Positions 42,392 through 51,116 of a DNA stretch of 64,000 bases are shown here, piece after piece (position 1 is the first letter of the stretch; every line of letters begins with the position of its first letter). This stretch comes from Paraburkholderia sp. BL9I2N2. GTDB lineage: Bacteria > Pseudomonadota > Gammaproteobacteria > Burkholderiales > Burkholderiaceae. Under the pieces are notes generated by a model that made no database searches, was not told the origin of the DNA, and worked only from the letters and a program-made list of their open reading frames with translations. The position numbers and the translations under genes are program-made. The stretch spans positions 4,464,001 through 4,528,000 of the forward strand of contig NZ_SMGP01000001.1 in NCBI RefSeq assembly GCF_004339745.1, read 5' to 3'.

Positions 42392-43253
42392 GCTCATCTC
42401 CGATCAGGCAGAAGGACTGCGGCGGATGTTGGCTCGCAGCGGCTCGCGCGTGATTGCGGTGACGAGCGGCTCGGCCGGTGTCGGCTCGACGACGACGGTG
42501 GTGAACCTCGCCGCCGCGCTGGCGCAGCAAGGTAAAGACGTGCTGGTAATCGACGAATGCCTCGGCGAGAAGTCGGTGAGCGCGATGCTCGGCGGCGTGC
42601 GCGGCGCAGGCAATTTCGCCGCCGTGATGCGTGGCGAGATGACGCTCGACGACGCCGCCGCGCGGCACGCGCTCGGCTTCTCGGTGCTGGCCGCCTCGCG
42701 TCCTAACCGGGAAGGCCATACGGCTGCGGAGTTCGGTGTGGTGTTGCGGGGCTCCGCCGATGTCGTGCTGATCGACGCGCAACTCGATCCGCAAGGCCAC
42801 CTGTCGGCGCTCGCGATGCAGGCGCACGACGTGATGATCGTCACGCGCATGGCCGCGCAGGCGATCACCGACGCGTACGCATGCATGAAGCGCCTGCACT
42901 ACGGGCACGCCATCGCGCAGTTCCGCGTGCTGGTGAACCACGTGCAGAGCGTGAACGACGCCCATACCGCGTTTGCAAACCTGGCCGGCGTGGCCGGGCG
43001 CTACCTGACGGTGGCGCTGGAAGACGCCGGTTGTATTGCCGCCGACGGGCGGATGGCGCGAGCCCTGGAGTTGTCGCGTTGTGTCGTCGATGCGTTTCCA
43101 TCGACACCGGCTGCGCGCGACTTCCGGCACCTCGCGGCCGAATTGCAGTACTGGCCGATGCGGCCAGCGATGTCGTCGCAAACGCCGTGGATGGCGCCTG
43201 CGACAGTTACAGCGGCGCAACACGCCGACCAACCGTCTGCGCAGCACGCCTAG
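42384..43253 (+). CDS. flhG: FlhG/FleN (MinD-like) flagellar number regulator with a degenerate P-loop
   Basis: A protein of 289 residues. The fold and context match FlhG: DQAEGLRRMLA at the N-terminus, VVNLAAALAQQGKDVLVID, VVLIDAQLD, IVTRMAAQAITDAYACMKRL and a C-terminal amphipathic part. However the deviant Walker A, normally KGGVGKTT, reads GSAGVGSTTT, so both the signature lysine and the P-loop lysine are serine or alanine here. Switch I reads VIDECLGEKS. ATP hydrolysis is therefore doubtful. The start is a TTG overlapping the end of flhF. Its usual role is to restrain FlhF and flagellar number. Confidence 0.9.
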   Translation: MDKLISDQAEGLRRMLARSGSRVIAVTSGSAGVGSTTTVVNLAAALAQQGKDVLVIDECLGEKSVSAMLGGVRGAGNFAAVMRGEMTLDDAAARHALGFSVLAASRPNREGHTAAEFGVVLRGSADVVLIDAQLDPQGHLSALAMQAHDVMIVTRMAAQAITDAYACMKRLHYGHAIAQFRVLVNHVQSVNDAHTAFANLAGVAGRYLTVALEDAGCIAADGRMARALELSRCVVDAFPSTPAARDFRHLAAELQYWPMRPAMSSQTPWMAPATVTAAQHADQPSAQHA

Positions 43254-43280
43254 AGGCGGCACAAGGACAAGGGGAGCACG

Positions 43281-44015
43281 ATGTACAACGCTCAGGGAAA
43301 GATTTCCCAAGCCGAAGTTCTGACGAAGTACGCACCGCTCGTGCGTCGCCTCGGCTTGCAGCTCGTCGCCAAGATGCCGGCGAGCGTCGATCTCGACGAT
43401 CTGATCCAGGCCGGCATGATCGGACTGCTGGACGCGGCAAGCCGCTACAAGGAAGACCAGGGCGCGCAGTTCGAGACTTACGCCAGCCAGCGGATTCGCG
43501 GCGCGATGCTCGACGAGTTGCGCAGCAACGACTGGTTGCCGCGCAGCTTGCGGCGCACCTCGCGTGAAGTGGAAACGGCGGTGCACAAGGTGGAGCAGAA
43601 CCTGGGCCGCTCGGCGAGCGAAACGGAGATTGCCGAGCACCTGCAAATGCCGCTCGACGAGTATCAGTCGATGCTGCAGGATCTGCACGGCAGCCAGTTG
43701 ATCTATTACGAAGACTTCGACCGTTCGGCGGACGACGAGCCGTTCCTCGACCGCTACTGTGTCGATCACTCGGACCCGCTGTCGGCGCTGCTCGACGACA
43801 GCCTGCGCTCGGCGCTGGTGGAGGCGATCGACCGCCTGCCGGATCGCGAGAAGCTGCTGATGTCGCTGTACTACGAACGCGGCATGAACCTGCGCGAAAT
43901 CGGCGCGGTGATGGAAGTCAGCGAATCACGGGTGTGCCAGTTGCACAGCCAGGCCGTGGCCCGTTTGCGCACGCGCTTGCGCGAGATGGCCTGGGCGAAC
44001 GCCGAGGCGACCTGA
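43281..44015 (+). CDS. fliA: Flagellar sigma factor sigma-28 (FliA)
   Basis: A protein of 244 residues with sigma regions 2 to 4: YAPLVRRLGLQLVAKMP, DLIQAGMIGLLDAA, FETYASQRIRGAMLDELR (region 2.3/2.4), SETEIAEHLQM (region 3) and LREIGAVMEVSESRVCQLHSQA (region 4.2). It directs RNA polymerase to late flagellar promoters, several of which are visible in this window. It is held by FlgM until the hook is complete. It lies 27 bp after flhG. Confidence 0.97.
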   Translation: MYNAQGKISQAEVLTKYAPLVRRLGLQLVAKMPASVDLDDLIQAGMIGLLDAASRYKEDQGAQFETYASQRIRGAMLDELRSNDWLPRSLRRTSREVETAVHKVEQNLGRSASETEIAEHLQMPLDEYQSMLQDLHGSQLIYYEDFDRSADDEPFLDRYCVDHSDPLSALLDDSLRSALVEAIDRLPDREKLLMSLYYERGMNLREIGAVMEVSESRVCQLHSQAVARLRTRLREMAWANAEAT

Positions 44016-44075
44016 AGTTCGAGTACTCGATGGTATGAATGAGCGGTGAGCGGGGCGTCGCGCATCCGCTTTTCC

Positions 44076-44486
44076 TCATGCCTCGGCCATTTCATGTTCC
44101 GCGGCCAGTGCCAGAAAGGCCGAGCGCGACATGCCGCGCGCCTGGGCATAAGTGTCGATCTCCTGGACCAGCGCTTCGGGCAGCGAGATATTGATACGTA
44201 CCGCTTTCTTCAAGGCGGGAATATTCCGGGTGGCGACAAGTCCCCACGTGAAATCCGCATAGTCCGGATTGCGCCGATGCTCTTGCAGCGTTCGTCGCGC
44301 GGGAATCGGCAAGCCCTCGTCGAGCAGCAGGTCCAGATGTGCCTCGATAGCCTCCTTGGCGTTCGCGTAGGCTTCCTCCAGCGTGTCGCCTGCCGCATAA
44401 CAGCCCGGAATGTCGGGCACGATGACGCCGAACGCGTGATCCGCGCTACCCGGTTCAATCGCGATGGGGAAAGTCAGGTTTTTCAT
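44076..44486 (-). CDS. hicB: HicB-family antitoxin
   Basis: A protein of 136 residues. The N-terminal partial RNase-H-like HicB domain has FGVIVPDIPGCYAAGDTLEEAYANAKEAI as separate conserved blocks, and the C-terminus is a ribbon-helix-helix DNA-binding domain (RINISLPEALVQEIDTYA, GMSRSAFLAL). It neutralises HicA and represses the operon. Its ATG at 44486 overlaps the hicA TGA (ATGA), the usual hicA-hicB order. It is convergent with fliA. Confidence 0.93.
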   Translation of the reverse strand: MKNLTFPIAIEPGSADHAFGVIVPDIPGCYAAGDTLEEAYANAKEAIEAHLDLLLDEGLPIPARRTLQEHRRNPDYADFTWGLVATRNIPALKKAVRINISLPEALVQEIDTYAQARGMSRSAFLALAAEHEMAEA

Positions 44487-44665
44487 TTCAGGCCCGCCTG
44501 TTTCAGGATGCTGTTCAACGTGCCGGGCGGAAGGTCTTTCTTCGGATGCGGGATGGTCACGAGACCGGATCTTGCCGCGTGACGAAAATGATGGTGGCTG
44601 CCCGATATGCGGACCAGCTGCCAACCCGCCGCTTGAATGAGTTTCACGACCTCGGCACTTTTCAT
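44483..44665 (-). CDS. hicA: HicA-family mRNA interferase toxin
   Basis: A protein of 60 residues with the dsRBD-like HicA fold: EVVKLIQAAGWQLVRISGSH followed by HHF containing the catalytic His (H24), VTIPHPKKDLPPGTL and ILKQAGL. HicA cleaves mRNA and inhibits translation when not bound by HicB. It is full length with an intact active-site region, so it is probably functional. No promoter was identified confidently. Confidence 0.94.
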   Translation of the reverse strand: MKSAEVVKLIQAAGWQLVRISGSHHHFRHAARSGLVTIPHPKKDLPPGTLNSILKQAGLK

Positions 44666-44888
44666 ACTGCACTCCTCGAATCATACACACCATTACACAA
44701 CCTCGCTAGTGCTTAGCACTCCGTTGATGCACGTCCGGATAACTTTGAAAAAGCCCGGGACGACGGAGTGACTCAGTAAGGGGGAAGCCGTGATTTCAAC
44801 GCGGGTGGCGATTCCGCGCCATCTGGCCGGATGGCTAACGTGGGTGGGAAGGAGGGCGGCGTGACCGATACGGAATGCCTGAAAAGCA

Positions 44889-44918
44889 AAAAGGGCTCGT
44901 CAAAAGACGAGCCCTTTT
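44889..44918 (-). terminator. Rho-independent terminator after flgM-flgN
   Basis: A 13-bp stem AAAAGGGCTCGTC (44889-44901) / GACGAGCCCTTTT (44906-44918) with an AAAA loop. The A-run on the left makes a T-run on the minus strand, where it lies 57 bp past the flgN stop. It can also work on the plus strand. Confidence 0.8.
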
Positions 44919-44975
44919 AATACAGCTGTTTCAGCCAGACCCGCGCGTCAGGCCACGCGGGTCCAACGACAGTCT

Positions 44976-45422
44976 CTACACGGTGGGACGCGCCGGAATC
45001 CGGCCATCTGGACCATAAAAACCGACCTTCTGCGGCACAGCCACCTGCAGCGCTGTGAGTGCCCGCTGGTTGTAGTCCATGCGCACGCGAATCAATTCAC
45101 CGTTGCTGGTATTGCAGCGCCGCGCGCGTTCGGCGGCTTTCTGCAGCAGCGACCATTGCTCGGCGATTCGTGCGTCGGTACTGGCCGCGAGCTCCATGCC
45201 GGGCCAGCCGGCCGGAAAGCCAAGCTCGGCGAGCAGCCCGTCGCGCGTGGCTTCGAGCTTGGCGAGCTCGCCGATCAGTTCGGTTTTCTTCTCGACGATC
45301 GGCGGCAGCAATTCCAGCGGCGACAAGGCAGTCAGCGCCTTGGTCTCGAGCGTCAGAATCGAGGCAAATGCCTCGACGGCCGAATATTCTTCGATGAGGG
45401 TGGCAAGCAGGGCGTCTTTCAT
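44976..45422 (-). CDS. flgN: Flagellar export chaperone FlgN
   Basis: A helical protein of 148 residues of the FlgN type (LIEEYSAVEAFASILTLETKA, VEKKTELIGELAKLEATR). The C-terminal end (QRALTALQVAVPQKVGFYG, then PDGR) matches the conserved FlgN tail that contacts FlgK and FlgL. It delivers the hook-filament junction proteins to FlhA. It lies 94 bp after flgM on the same strand, the standard flgMN pair. Confidence 0.92.
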   Translation of the reverse strand: MKDALLATLIEEYSAVEAFASILTLETKALTALSPLELLPPIVEKKTELIGELAKLEATRDGLLAELGFPAGWPGMELAASTDARIAEQWSLLQKAAERARRCNTSNGELIRVRMDYNQRALTALQVAVPQKVGFYGPDGRIPARPTV

Positions 45423-45516
45423 CTCAACAACTCGCTGAACACGACGGCTCGCGAATGCTCCGCGAGCCGGGTTTGTCGAACGCCGCCCGGCACTTCACCG
45501 TACTTCGATGCGTCGA

Positions 45517-45870
45517 TCAGTTGCCGGCCGACGAGGTTTTGCTTTGCAACAGTTCGCGTGCGGTGTTCAGCACGCCGTCGGCGATCTTGCCGGAATCGAT
45601 CTTCAGCGAGCCGTCCTTGATGGCTTGCTTGATCGACTCGACGTGCGCCGTGTCGATATCGGCCGAGCCGGACGCCGCGAGGCTGCGCAGATGCTGCGAC
45701 AGACCCGACAGGCTGACGCTGGCATCGCCCGAACCGCTGGTGGTGGTCTGCGAGGCCGTGCCCGCATTCTGCGCGTTGCTGTTCGCGGTCGTCGCGTCGC
45801 TTTGTTGCGAACGGGACAGGGCGTCTTTCAACGTCGGCAGATTCGAATTGGTTGTGGAATCGACTTTCAC
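45517..45870 (-). CDS. flgM: Anti-sigma-28 factor FlgM
   Basis: A protein of 117 residues. The N-terminal half is disordered and Ser/Thr/Gln-rich, as needed for export through the flagellar channel. The C-terminal half (VESIKQAIKDGSLKIDSGKI, ADGVLNTARELL) is the FliA-binding helix set. The start is a GTG (MKVDST) with AGGAA at good spacing. It is expressed from a near-perfect sigma-28 promoter, so FliA activates its own inhibitor. Confidence 0.95.
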   Translation of the reverse strand: MKVDSTTNSNLPTLKDALSRSQQSDATTANSNAQNAGTASQTTTSGSGDASVSLSGLSQHLRSLAASGSADIDTAHVESIKQAIKDGSLKIDSGKIADGVLNTARELLQSKTSSAGN

Positions 45871-45898
45871 GATTGGCTTCCTGAACGATTTGATCCTT

Positions 45899-45926
45899 AT
45901 AACGGCTACCGCTGATCAAAACTTTA
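45899..45926 (-). promoter_or_regulatory. Sigma-28 (FliA) promoter of flgM-flgN
   Basis: On the minus strand TAAAGTTT (45919-45926) is a perfect -35 match, followed by 12 nt and GCCGTTAT (45899-45906). The flgM GTG follows 28 bp downstream. Confidence 0.85.
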
Positions 45927-46071
45927 GCGCAATCGATCAAGGCGTTACCTTTCCTTACATCTCCGGCCGGCCCGTTGACCGGCCTGATTTCGGCGCTGCC
46001 CGCCGCGCCGCTGGCGCAAGTCGGGACGGGCCTTAAGCGATGAACCGGCAGGACGTGCGCAGCCCGGCGGT

Positions 46072-47586
46072 TCACAGCTGAATCTCCACGGTCGCGCCGT
46101 CTTTCACGATGCCGGAAATGATCTGGCCGTTGGCCGTCTTGACCCGCACCTGCTGGCCCGGCGACGCATTGTTCATCGCGCTGCCTTCCGCCGAAATCGC
46201 GAAACCATCGCCGGCCGCCACGACCCGCACCGTCTGTCCGATCGATACCGCCGACGCGCTTTTCAGCATGTCGCGGCGCAGCGGCATGCCGCCGGCGACG
46301 CGCGTCAGCGTGACCGAGCCGACCGCCTGCGACGGATCCGTGACAATGGCCTGGGGCAAGCCGGTCAGGTCGCCGTCGCGTGCGACGAGGTCGGCGGCGG
46401 TGAGCACTTCGCCCGGCGCCATGGCACGTGCGGCCAGATAGTAGGTGGCGTGCAGCGAGATGCGCGCCTGCAGATAAATGGTCCACGGGCGCTCGCCCGC
46501 GCAGCGCACGCCGACGGTCATGCGGCCCCACAGGCGCGCGCCGCTCGGCATGAACGGTTCGAGCATCGTGCAGTCTGCGAGACCGCGCGGAAACGCCGGC
46601 GCCACGGTGATGTCGACCTTGCCGGGCAAACCGGCGGACTGCTGCTGCAGGAACGCGAGCGCGGCGCTGCGGATCGCTTCTGGATCTTGCTGGCCGGGCA
46701 GCGGCGCAGCTGGCGCGAGCGTCGCGGGGCGAAGATTCTGTTGCGCGACGGCGGGAGCGACTTGCCGCACCGTCGGTGTGCGAGCGATAGCAGCCTGTGC
46801 GGACGCGGTCGTCGCAGCCGGCGCGACAGTCGCCCGGGTCGCGACGGGCTTGCCATTCGCGCCCAACTGCGGCGGCTCTCCGCGTGAAGCGAGGCTATCG
46901 AATCCTGCTGCCGCGGAGGCCCCAGCGGCTGCGTTGAGCGGCGCATTGGCGGCCACCGGCTGAACGCCCGCGGCTTGCCGTGCGCCATTCGCCTGCGGCG
47001 CAGGCGTCACCACGACCGGAACCGCCTGACGCGAACCCGGCACGACGTTGACCCGTGCGACGCCATCCATGGCGTTGGCATTGCCACTGCCCGGCGCGGG
47101 AATCGTCACGACACCGCTGGCGTCGGGCTTGAAGCTGGTGCGAATCATTTGCGGCGCGGCCGGCGGTTCGCCCGCGCCCGGAATGACGATCGAGCCGCTC
47201 GCATTGGCGGCGCGCGTGAATGAATCGGCGTCGCGAGCCGTGGAATTCGGCGTCAGCGACTGCGCGGTGGCGGCGGCCAACGTTGCAGCTGAGCCAGTGC
47301 GCTTTGCAGGCGTGGCTTGCATGTGCTCGGCCAGATCCGCGAGCGCAGCCGGATTCTTTTCTCCCGGACCCGGAATCACGATCGGGCCGCCGGCTTCCTG
47401 AGCCTGCGCGTTGACCGGCAGCAGCACGATGCCGCCGGCGACCCACACCGTCAGGCTCACCACGAGGCGAATCAGGAGACGCGAGGCCGTGCGCGCGGCA
47501 CGCCGCGTGACGCCAGCGCCCGCACCCACGCGATGCGCCGCCGCGCAATTCGCGCGGTGCGTCGGATCGAAGGCGGGCTGGTCCAT
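46072..47586 (-). CDS. flgA: P-ring assembly chaperone FlgA with a long repeat-bearing N-terminal extension
   Basis: A protein of 504 residues, about twice the normal FlgA length. A membrane segment or signal lies at about residues 37-60 (cleavage near NAQA). Residues 66-250 form an Ala/Pro-rich extension with three repeats: PIVIPGPGEK (68-77), SIVIPGAGEP (132-141) and VVTIPAPGSG (159-168). The C-terminal part (from about 330) is the SAF/FlgA domain: CTMLEPFMPSGARLWGR, RAMAPGEVLTAADLVARDG and an end VKDGATVEIQL. FlgA is periplasmic and helps FlgI polymerise. The start ATG at 47586 follows GGAGA. Confidence 0.93.
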   Translation of the reverse strand: MDQPAFDPTHRANCAAAHRVGAGAGVTRRAARTASRLLIRLVVSLTVWVAGGIVLLPVNAQAQEAGGPIVIPGPGEKNPAALADLAEHMQATPAKRTGSAATLAAATAQSLTPNSTARDADSFTRAANASGSIVIPGAGEPPAAPQMIRTSFKPDASGVVTIPAPGSGNANAMDGVARVNVVPGSRQAVPVVVTPAPQANGARQAAGVQPVAANAPLNAAAGASAAAGFDSLASRGEPPQLGANGKPVATRATVAPAATTASAQAAIARTPTVRQVAPAVAQQNLRPATLAPAAPLPGQQDPEAIRSAALAFLQQQSAGLPGKVDITVAPAFPRGLADCTMLEPFMPSGARLWGRMTVGVRCAGERPWTIYLQARISLHATYYLAARAMAPGEVLTAADLVARDGDLTGLPQAIVTDPSQAVGSVTLTRVAGGMPLRRDMLKSASAVSIGQTVRVVAAGDGFAISAEGSAMNNASPGQQVRVKTANGQIISGIVKDGATVEIQL

Positions 47587-47803
47587 CGTGGTTCTCCATC
47601 GAATACATCGGTACGCCTTGCATTCTAGTGAGCGCCCCCATTGCGCAAACGTTGAATAGAAGCCCCCTTTCCCGGTTATTCGTCCGATTGCCGCTTGCGT
47701 TCGGCCCATAAGATGCACCTCATGCAAAAAGGTCTTCCCGCCTGGTGCAGTCCTCACGCGAGGCATGCACGGGAAGCCTCGGGAACGTTCTCCGGAGATT
47801 CTT

Positions 47804-48298
47804 ATGCTGGACAAACTCGATGCCGAATTCGCCTTTGGCCGTGAAGCGCTCGATGTACGCGCCTATCGGCAGGAGCTGCTGTCGTCGAATATCGCCAACG
47901 CCGATACCCCCGGGTACAAGGCGCGCGACGTCGACTTCGCCTCGTCGCTCGCCGGCGCGCTGAAGAAGAGCGGCGGCGCTACTGGAACCGCCGCGTCGAA
48001 CAACGCGACGCTGGCGATGATGCAGCCCGCGGGTGTGACGAGCGGCATGTCGATGGTGTCGACCGCGCCGGGCCACATGGCCGGCAAGTCGACGCTGACG
48101 CCGACCGGCGGCACGTCCGACGACTACGGCAACCTGCAATACCGCGTGCCGACGCAACCCGCGCTCGACGGCAACACGGTCGACATCGATACCGAGCGGG
48201 TGCAGTTCGCGGACAACACGTTGCACTTCGAATCGGGCATGACGGTGCTATCCGGCCAGATCAAAACGATGCTGTCGGCAATCCAGTCGGGCTCGTAA
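47804..48298 (+). CDS. flgB: Flagellar basal-body rod protein FlgB
   Basis: A protein of 164 residues. It has the axial-protein N-terminal motif SSNIANADTPGYKARDVDF and the matching C-terminal helix (MTVLSGQIKTMLSAIQSG). It forms the proximal rod. The ATG at 47804 follows CCGGAGA. It is first in the flgBCDEFGHIJ operon, divergent from flgA across a 217-bp promoter region. That region contains CGGTTATTCG near 47675, a possible class 2 promoter element. Confidence 0.95.
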   Translation: MLDKLDAEFAFGREALDVRAYRQELLSSNIANADTPGYKARDVDFASSLAGALKKSGGATGTAASNNATLAMMQPAGVTSGMSMVSTAPGHMAGKSTLTPTGGTSDDYGNLQYRVPTQPALDGNTVDIDTERVQFADNTLHFESGMTVLSGQIKTMLSAIQSGS

Positions 48299-48391
48299 GA
48301 AGCCACGGCGACAGACTCAGCAGTACGCAAGAACAATCGCTACGGGATTAACACTTGAGCCGGTTCGAACCGGCAGGAGAAGTCAGGAAAC

Positions 48392-48817
48392 ATGCCATCC
48401 CTGATGAACATTTTTGGTGTTGCAGGCTCCGCGATGTCGGCGCAGTCGCAGCGGCTCAACGTGACGGCGTCGAATCTCGCCAACGCGGACAGCACCACCG
48501 GCCCGGACGGCCAGCCGTACAAGGCCAAGCAGGTCGTGTTCGCGGTCAGCCCGCTCGGCGGCGCGCGCACGGCTTCCGGCCAGCAGGTCGGCGGCGTGCA
48601 GGTCACCGGCGTGGTCGACGACCCGACGCCGATGAAGACCGCCTACGACCCCGGCAATCCGGCCGCGAATTCGGACGGCTACGTCACGTTGCCGAACGTC
48701 GATCCGGTGCAGGAGATGGTCAACATGATCTCGGCCTCGCGCTCGTACCAGGCCAACGTCGAGACCCTGAACACCGCCAAGACACTGATGCTGAAAACGC
48801 TCACGATCGGAACCTGA
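48392..48817 (+). CDS. flgC: Flagellar basal-body rod protein FlgC
   Basis: A protein of 141 residues with SAQSQRLNVTASNLANADS at the N-terminus, the core VVDDPTPMKTAYDPGNPAAN, and the C-terminal axial motif VNMISASRSYQANVETLN. It is a proximal rod component. AGGAAAC precedes the ATG; 93 bp separate it from flgB. Confidence 0.96.
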   Translation: MPSLMNIFGVAGSAMSAQSQRLNVTASNLANADSTTGPDGQPYKAKQVVFAVSPLGGARTASGQQVGGVQVTGVVDDPTPMKTAYDPGNPAANSDGYVTLPNVDPVQEMVNMISASRSYQANVETLNTAKTLMLKTLTIGT

Positions 48818-48827
48818 GGAGAGCTCC

Positions 48828-49541
48828 TTGACCACCAACACCACCATTGGCGGCAGCGGCACGACTGTGTCGCAAACGCTGCTCGACACGATGAACGGCA
48901 CGAACAGTGCCTCGAGTTCGACGGGCAGCACGTCCGGCACCTCGGCGACCGATCTGCAGAACACCTTCCTGCAACTGCTCGTCGCGCAGTTGAAGAACCA
49001 GGACCCGACCAATCCGATGGACAGCTCGCAGATGACCTCACAGCTGGCGCAGATCAACACGGTCTCGGGCATCAGCCAGTTGAACACCACGCTCAGCTCG
49101 CTCGCCACGCAAATGTCGGCGGGACAGCAGTCGCAAGCCGCGTTGCTGATCGGCTCGACCGTGCTCGCCCCGGGCAGCTCGGTCGCGGTCGCGAGCGGCA
49201 AGGCCGCCGCGTTCGGCGTGCAGCTCGCCAACTCGGTGGGCGATCTGCAGGTCGTCGTGAAGAACTCGGCAGGTCAGATCGTCAACACGATCGACCTCGG
49301 CAAGCAGTCGGCCGGCACGATTCCGGTGGGCTGGACGCCCACCGACACGGCCGGCAATGCGCTGCCGGACGGCACCTACACGATCAGCGCGGTCGGCACG
49401 ATCAACGGTCAACAGGCCACGGCCACCACGCTCACGGGCTCCACGGTGCAAAGCGTCGTCATGCAGCCCAACGGTACGCCGGGCCTCGTGCTGTCGAACG
49501 GCTCGACGGTCGGCTTGACCAGCGTCGCCGCCATCCTCTGA
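48828..49541 (+). CDS. flgD: Hook-cap / hook-assembly protein FlgD
   Basis: A protein of 237 residues. The conserved N-terminal segment LQNTFLQLLVAQLKNQDPTN, followed by PMDSSQMTSQLAQINTV, is the FlgD signature, and a FlgD Ig-like and Tudor-like region follows (GWTPTDTAGNALPDGTYTIS). It caps the growing hook and is later lost. The start is a TTG behind GAGGAGA, 10 bp after flgC. An alternative start was not found. Confidence 0.94.
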   Translation: MTTNTTIGGSGTTVSQTLLDTMNGTNSASSSTGSTSGTSATDLQNTFLQLLVAQLKNQDPTNPMDSSQMTSQLAQINTVSGISQLNTTLSSLATQMSAGQQSQAALLIGSTVLAPGSSVAVASGKAAAFGVQLANSVGDLQVVVKNSAGQIVNTIDLGKQSAGTIPVGWTPTDTAGNALPDGTYTISAVGTINGQQATATTLTGSTVQSVVMQPNGTPGLVLSNGSTVGLTSVAAIL

Positions 49542-49584
49542 TTCAGATTCTGTCAGTTACGACTTTCCAGATACGGAGACCGTC

Positions 49585-51096
49585 ATGGGTTACCAACAAG
49601 GTTTGAGTGGTTTGTCAGCATCGTCGAGCGACCTCGACGTGATCGGCAACAACATTGCCAACGCGAATACGGTTGGCTTCAAGAGCGGCGCTGCGCAATT
49701 CGCCGACATGTACGCCAATTCCGTGGCGACCGCGGTGGGCAACCAGGTCGGCATCGGCACCAAGCTCGCCGAAGTCCAGCAGCAGTTCTCGCAAGGCACG
49801 ATCACTAGCACCAACCAGGCGCTCGACGTCGCGATCAACGGCAACGGCTTCTTCCAGTTGTCGAATAACGGCTCGCTGGTGTACTCGCGCAACGGCGTGT
49901 TCCAGCTCGACAAGAACGGCTTCATCACCAACGCGCAAGGCCTGCAGCTGATGGGCTATGCCGCGAACAGCTCGGGCATCATCAACACCGCGCAGACCGT
50001 GCCGCTCACCGTGCCGACCGCGAACATCGCGCCGCAAGCGACCACCAAGATCACGGCCGGCCTGAACCTGAACGCGCAGGATCCTTTGATGCTCGGCACG
50101 CCGGCCGTCACGCCGACGCTCGTCACGGGCAGCACGCTGACGACGCCGGGCGCGACCATCACGAACACCGCTTCGGGCACGAACAACGACAGCTACACCG
50201 TCAACTTCACGAGCCCGACGACCTACACGGTCACCGACACCACGCTCGGCACGACGTCCGCCGCCGCGACCTACACGGCGGGCACGGCGATCTCGCTCGG
50301 CAACGGCCAGACCATCACGTTCAACGGCGTGCCGGCGACCGGCGACAGCGTTGCGATCGCGCCGACCCCGGTGGCGTTCAACCAGAACAGCTCGTCGACG
50401 TACAACTACTCGACCAGCACGACGGTCTACGACACGCTCGGCGGCTCGCAGACGGTCAACATGTACTTCGCCAAGACGTCGGCCGGTACGTGGAACGTGT
50501 ACGCCGGCACCTCGACGGGCACGGCGCAACTGGTCGGCCACGCGAACTTCAACTCGTCGGGCACGCTGCTCGGCACGACGGACGCGTCGGGTGTCGCCAC
50601 CACCACGCCGTTTGCCTACAACTTCTCGATCCCGACTACCGACGGTTCGTCGACGCCGCAGAAGCTGACGCTGAACATCGCCGGCACGACGCAGTTCGGC
50701 GGCAAGGACGGCGTGAACTCGCTGCAGCCCGACGGCTTCGCCGCGGGCACGCTGACGAGCTTCACGATCGGCGCCGACGGCACGCTGACCGGCAACTATT
50801 CGAACCAGCAAACCGCGGCTCTCGGCCAGATCGTGCTGGCGAACTTCTCGAACCAGAACGGTCTCGTGAACCTCGGCAACAACGAGTTCCAGCAAACCTC
50901 GGCTTCGGGCGTCGCGCAGATTTCGGCGCCGGGCTCGACCAACCACGGCGTGCTGCAAGGCGGCGCGGTGGAAAACTCCAACGTCGATCTGACGAGCGAA
51001 CTGGTGAACCTGATCACCGCGCAACGCAACTATCAAGCGAACGCGCAGACGATCAAGACCCAGCAGACCGTCGACCAGACCCTGATCAACCTGTAA
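49585..51096 (+). CDS. flgE: Flagellar hook protein FlgE
   Basis: A protein of 503 residues. The N-terminal rod-like D0 motif (SSSDLDVIGNNIANANTVGF) and C-terminal D0 motif (LVNLITAQRNYQANAQTIKT) are present. The middle contains the D1/D2 domains, with an inserted Thr/Ala-rich module around residues 205-260 that ends TFNGVPATGDSVAIAP. The same type of segment occurs in FlgK and FlgL here. It forms the curved hook outside the cell. It lies 43 bp after flgD. Confidence 0.95.
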   Translation: MGYQQGLSGLSASSSDLDVIGNNIANANTVGFKSGAAQFADMYANSVATAVGNQVGIGTKLAEVQQQFSQGTITSTNQALDVAINGNGFFQLSNNGSLVYSRNGVFQLDKNGFITNAQGLQLMGYAANSSGIINTAQTVPLTVPTANIAPQATTKITAGLNLNAQDPLMLGTPAVTPTLVTGSTLTTPGATITNTASGTNNDSYTVNFTSPTTYTVTDTTLGTTSAAATYTAGTAISLGNGQTITFNGVPATGDSVAIAPTPVAFNQNSSSTYNYSTSTTVYDTLGGSQTVNMYFAKTSAGTWNVYAGTSTGTAQLVGHANFNSSGTLLGTTDASGVATTTPFAYNFSIPTTDGSSTPQKLTLNIAGTTQFGGKDGVNSLQPDGFAAGTLTSFTIGADGTLTGNYSNQQTAALGQIVLANFSNQNGLVNLGNNEFQQTSASGVAQISAPGSTNHGVLQGGAVENSNVDLTSELVNLITAQRNYQANAQTIKTQQTVDQTLINL

Positions 51097-51116
51097 GCGA
51101 CCGGGACTAACCCATC

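Noticed and set aside
36700..47690. A shared FlhDC-binding motif with an AATAA core upstream of flhB, flhF and flgA/flgB
   Set aside because: GGGAATAATCGC, CGCAATAATGAT and GACGAATAACCG share only a short AATAA core. Without an alignment across genomes this is too weak to call.
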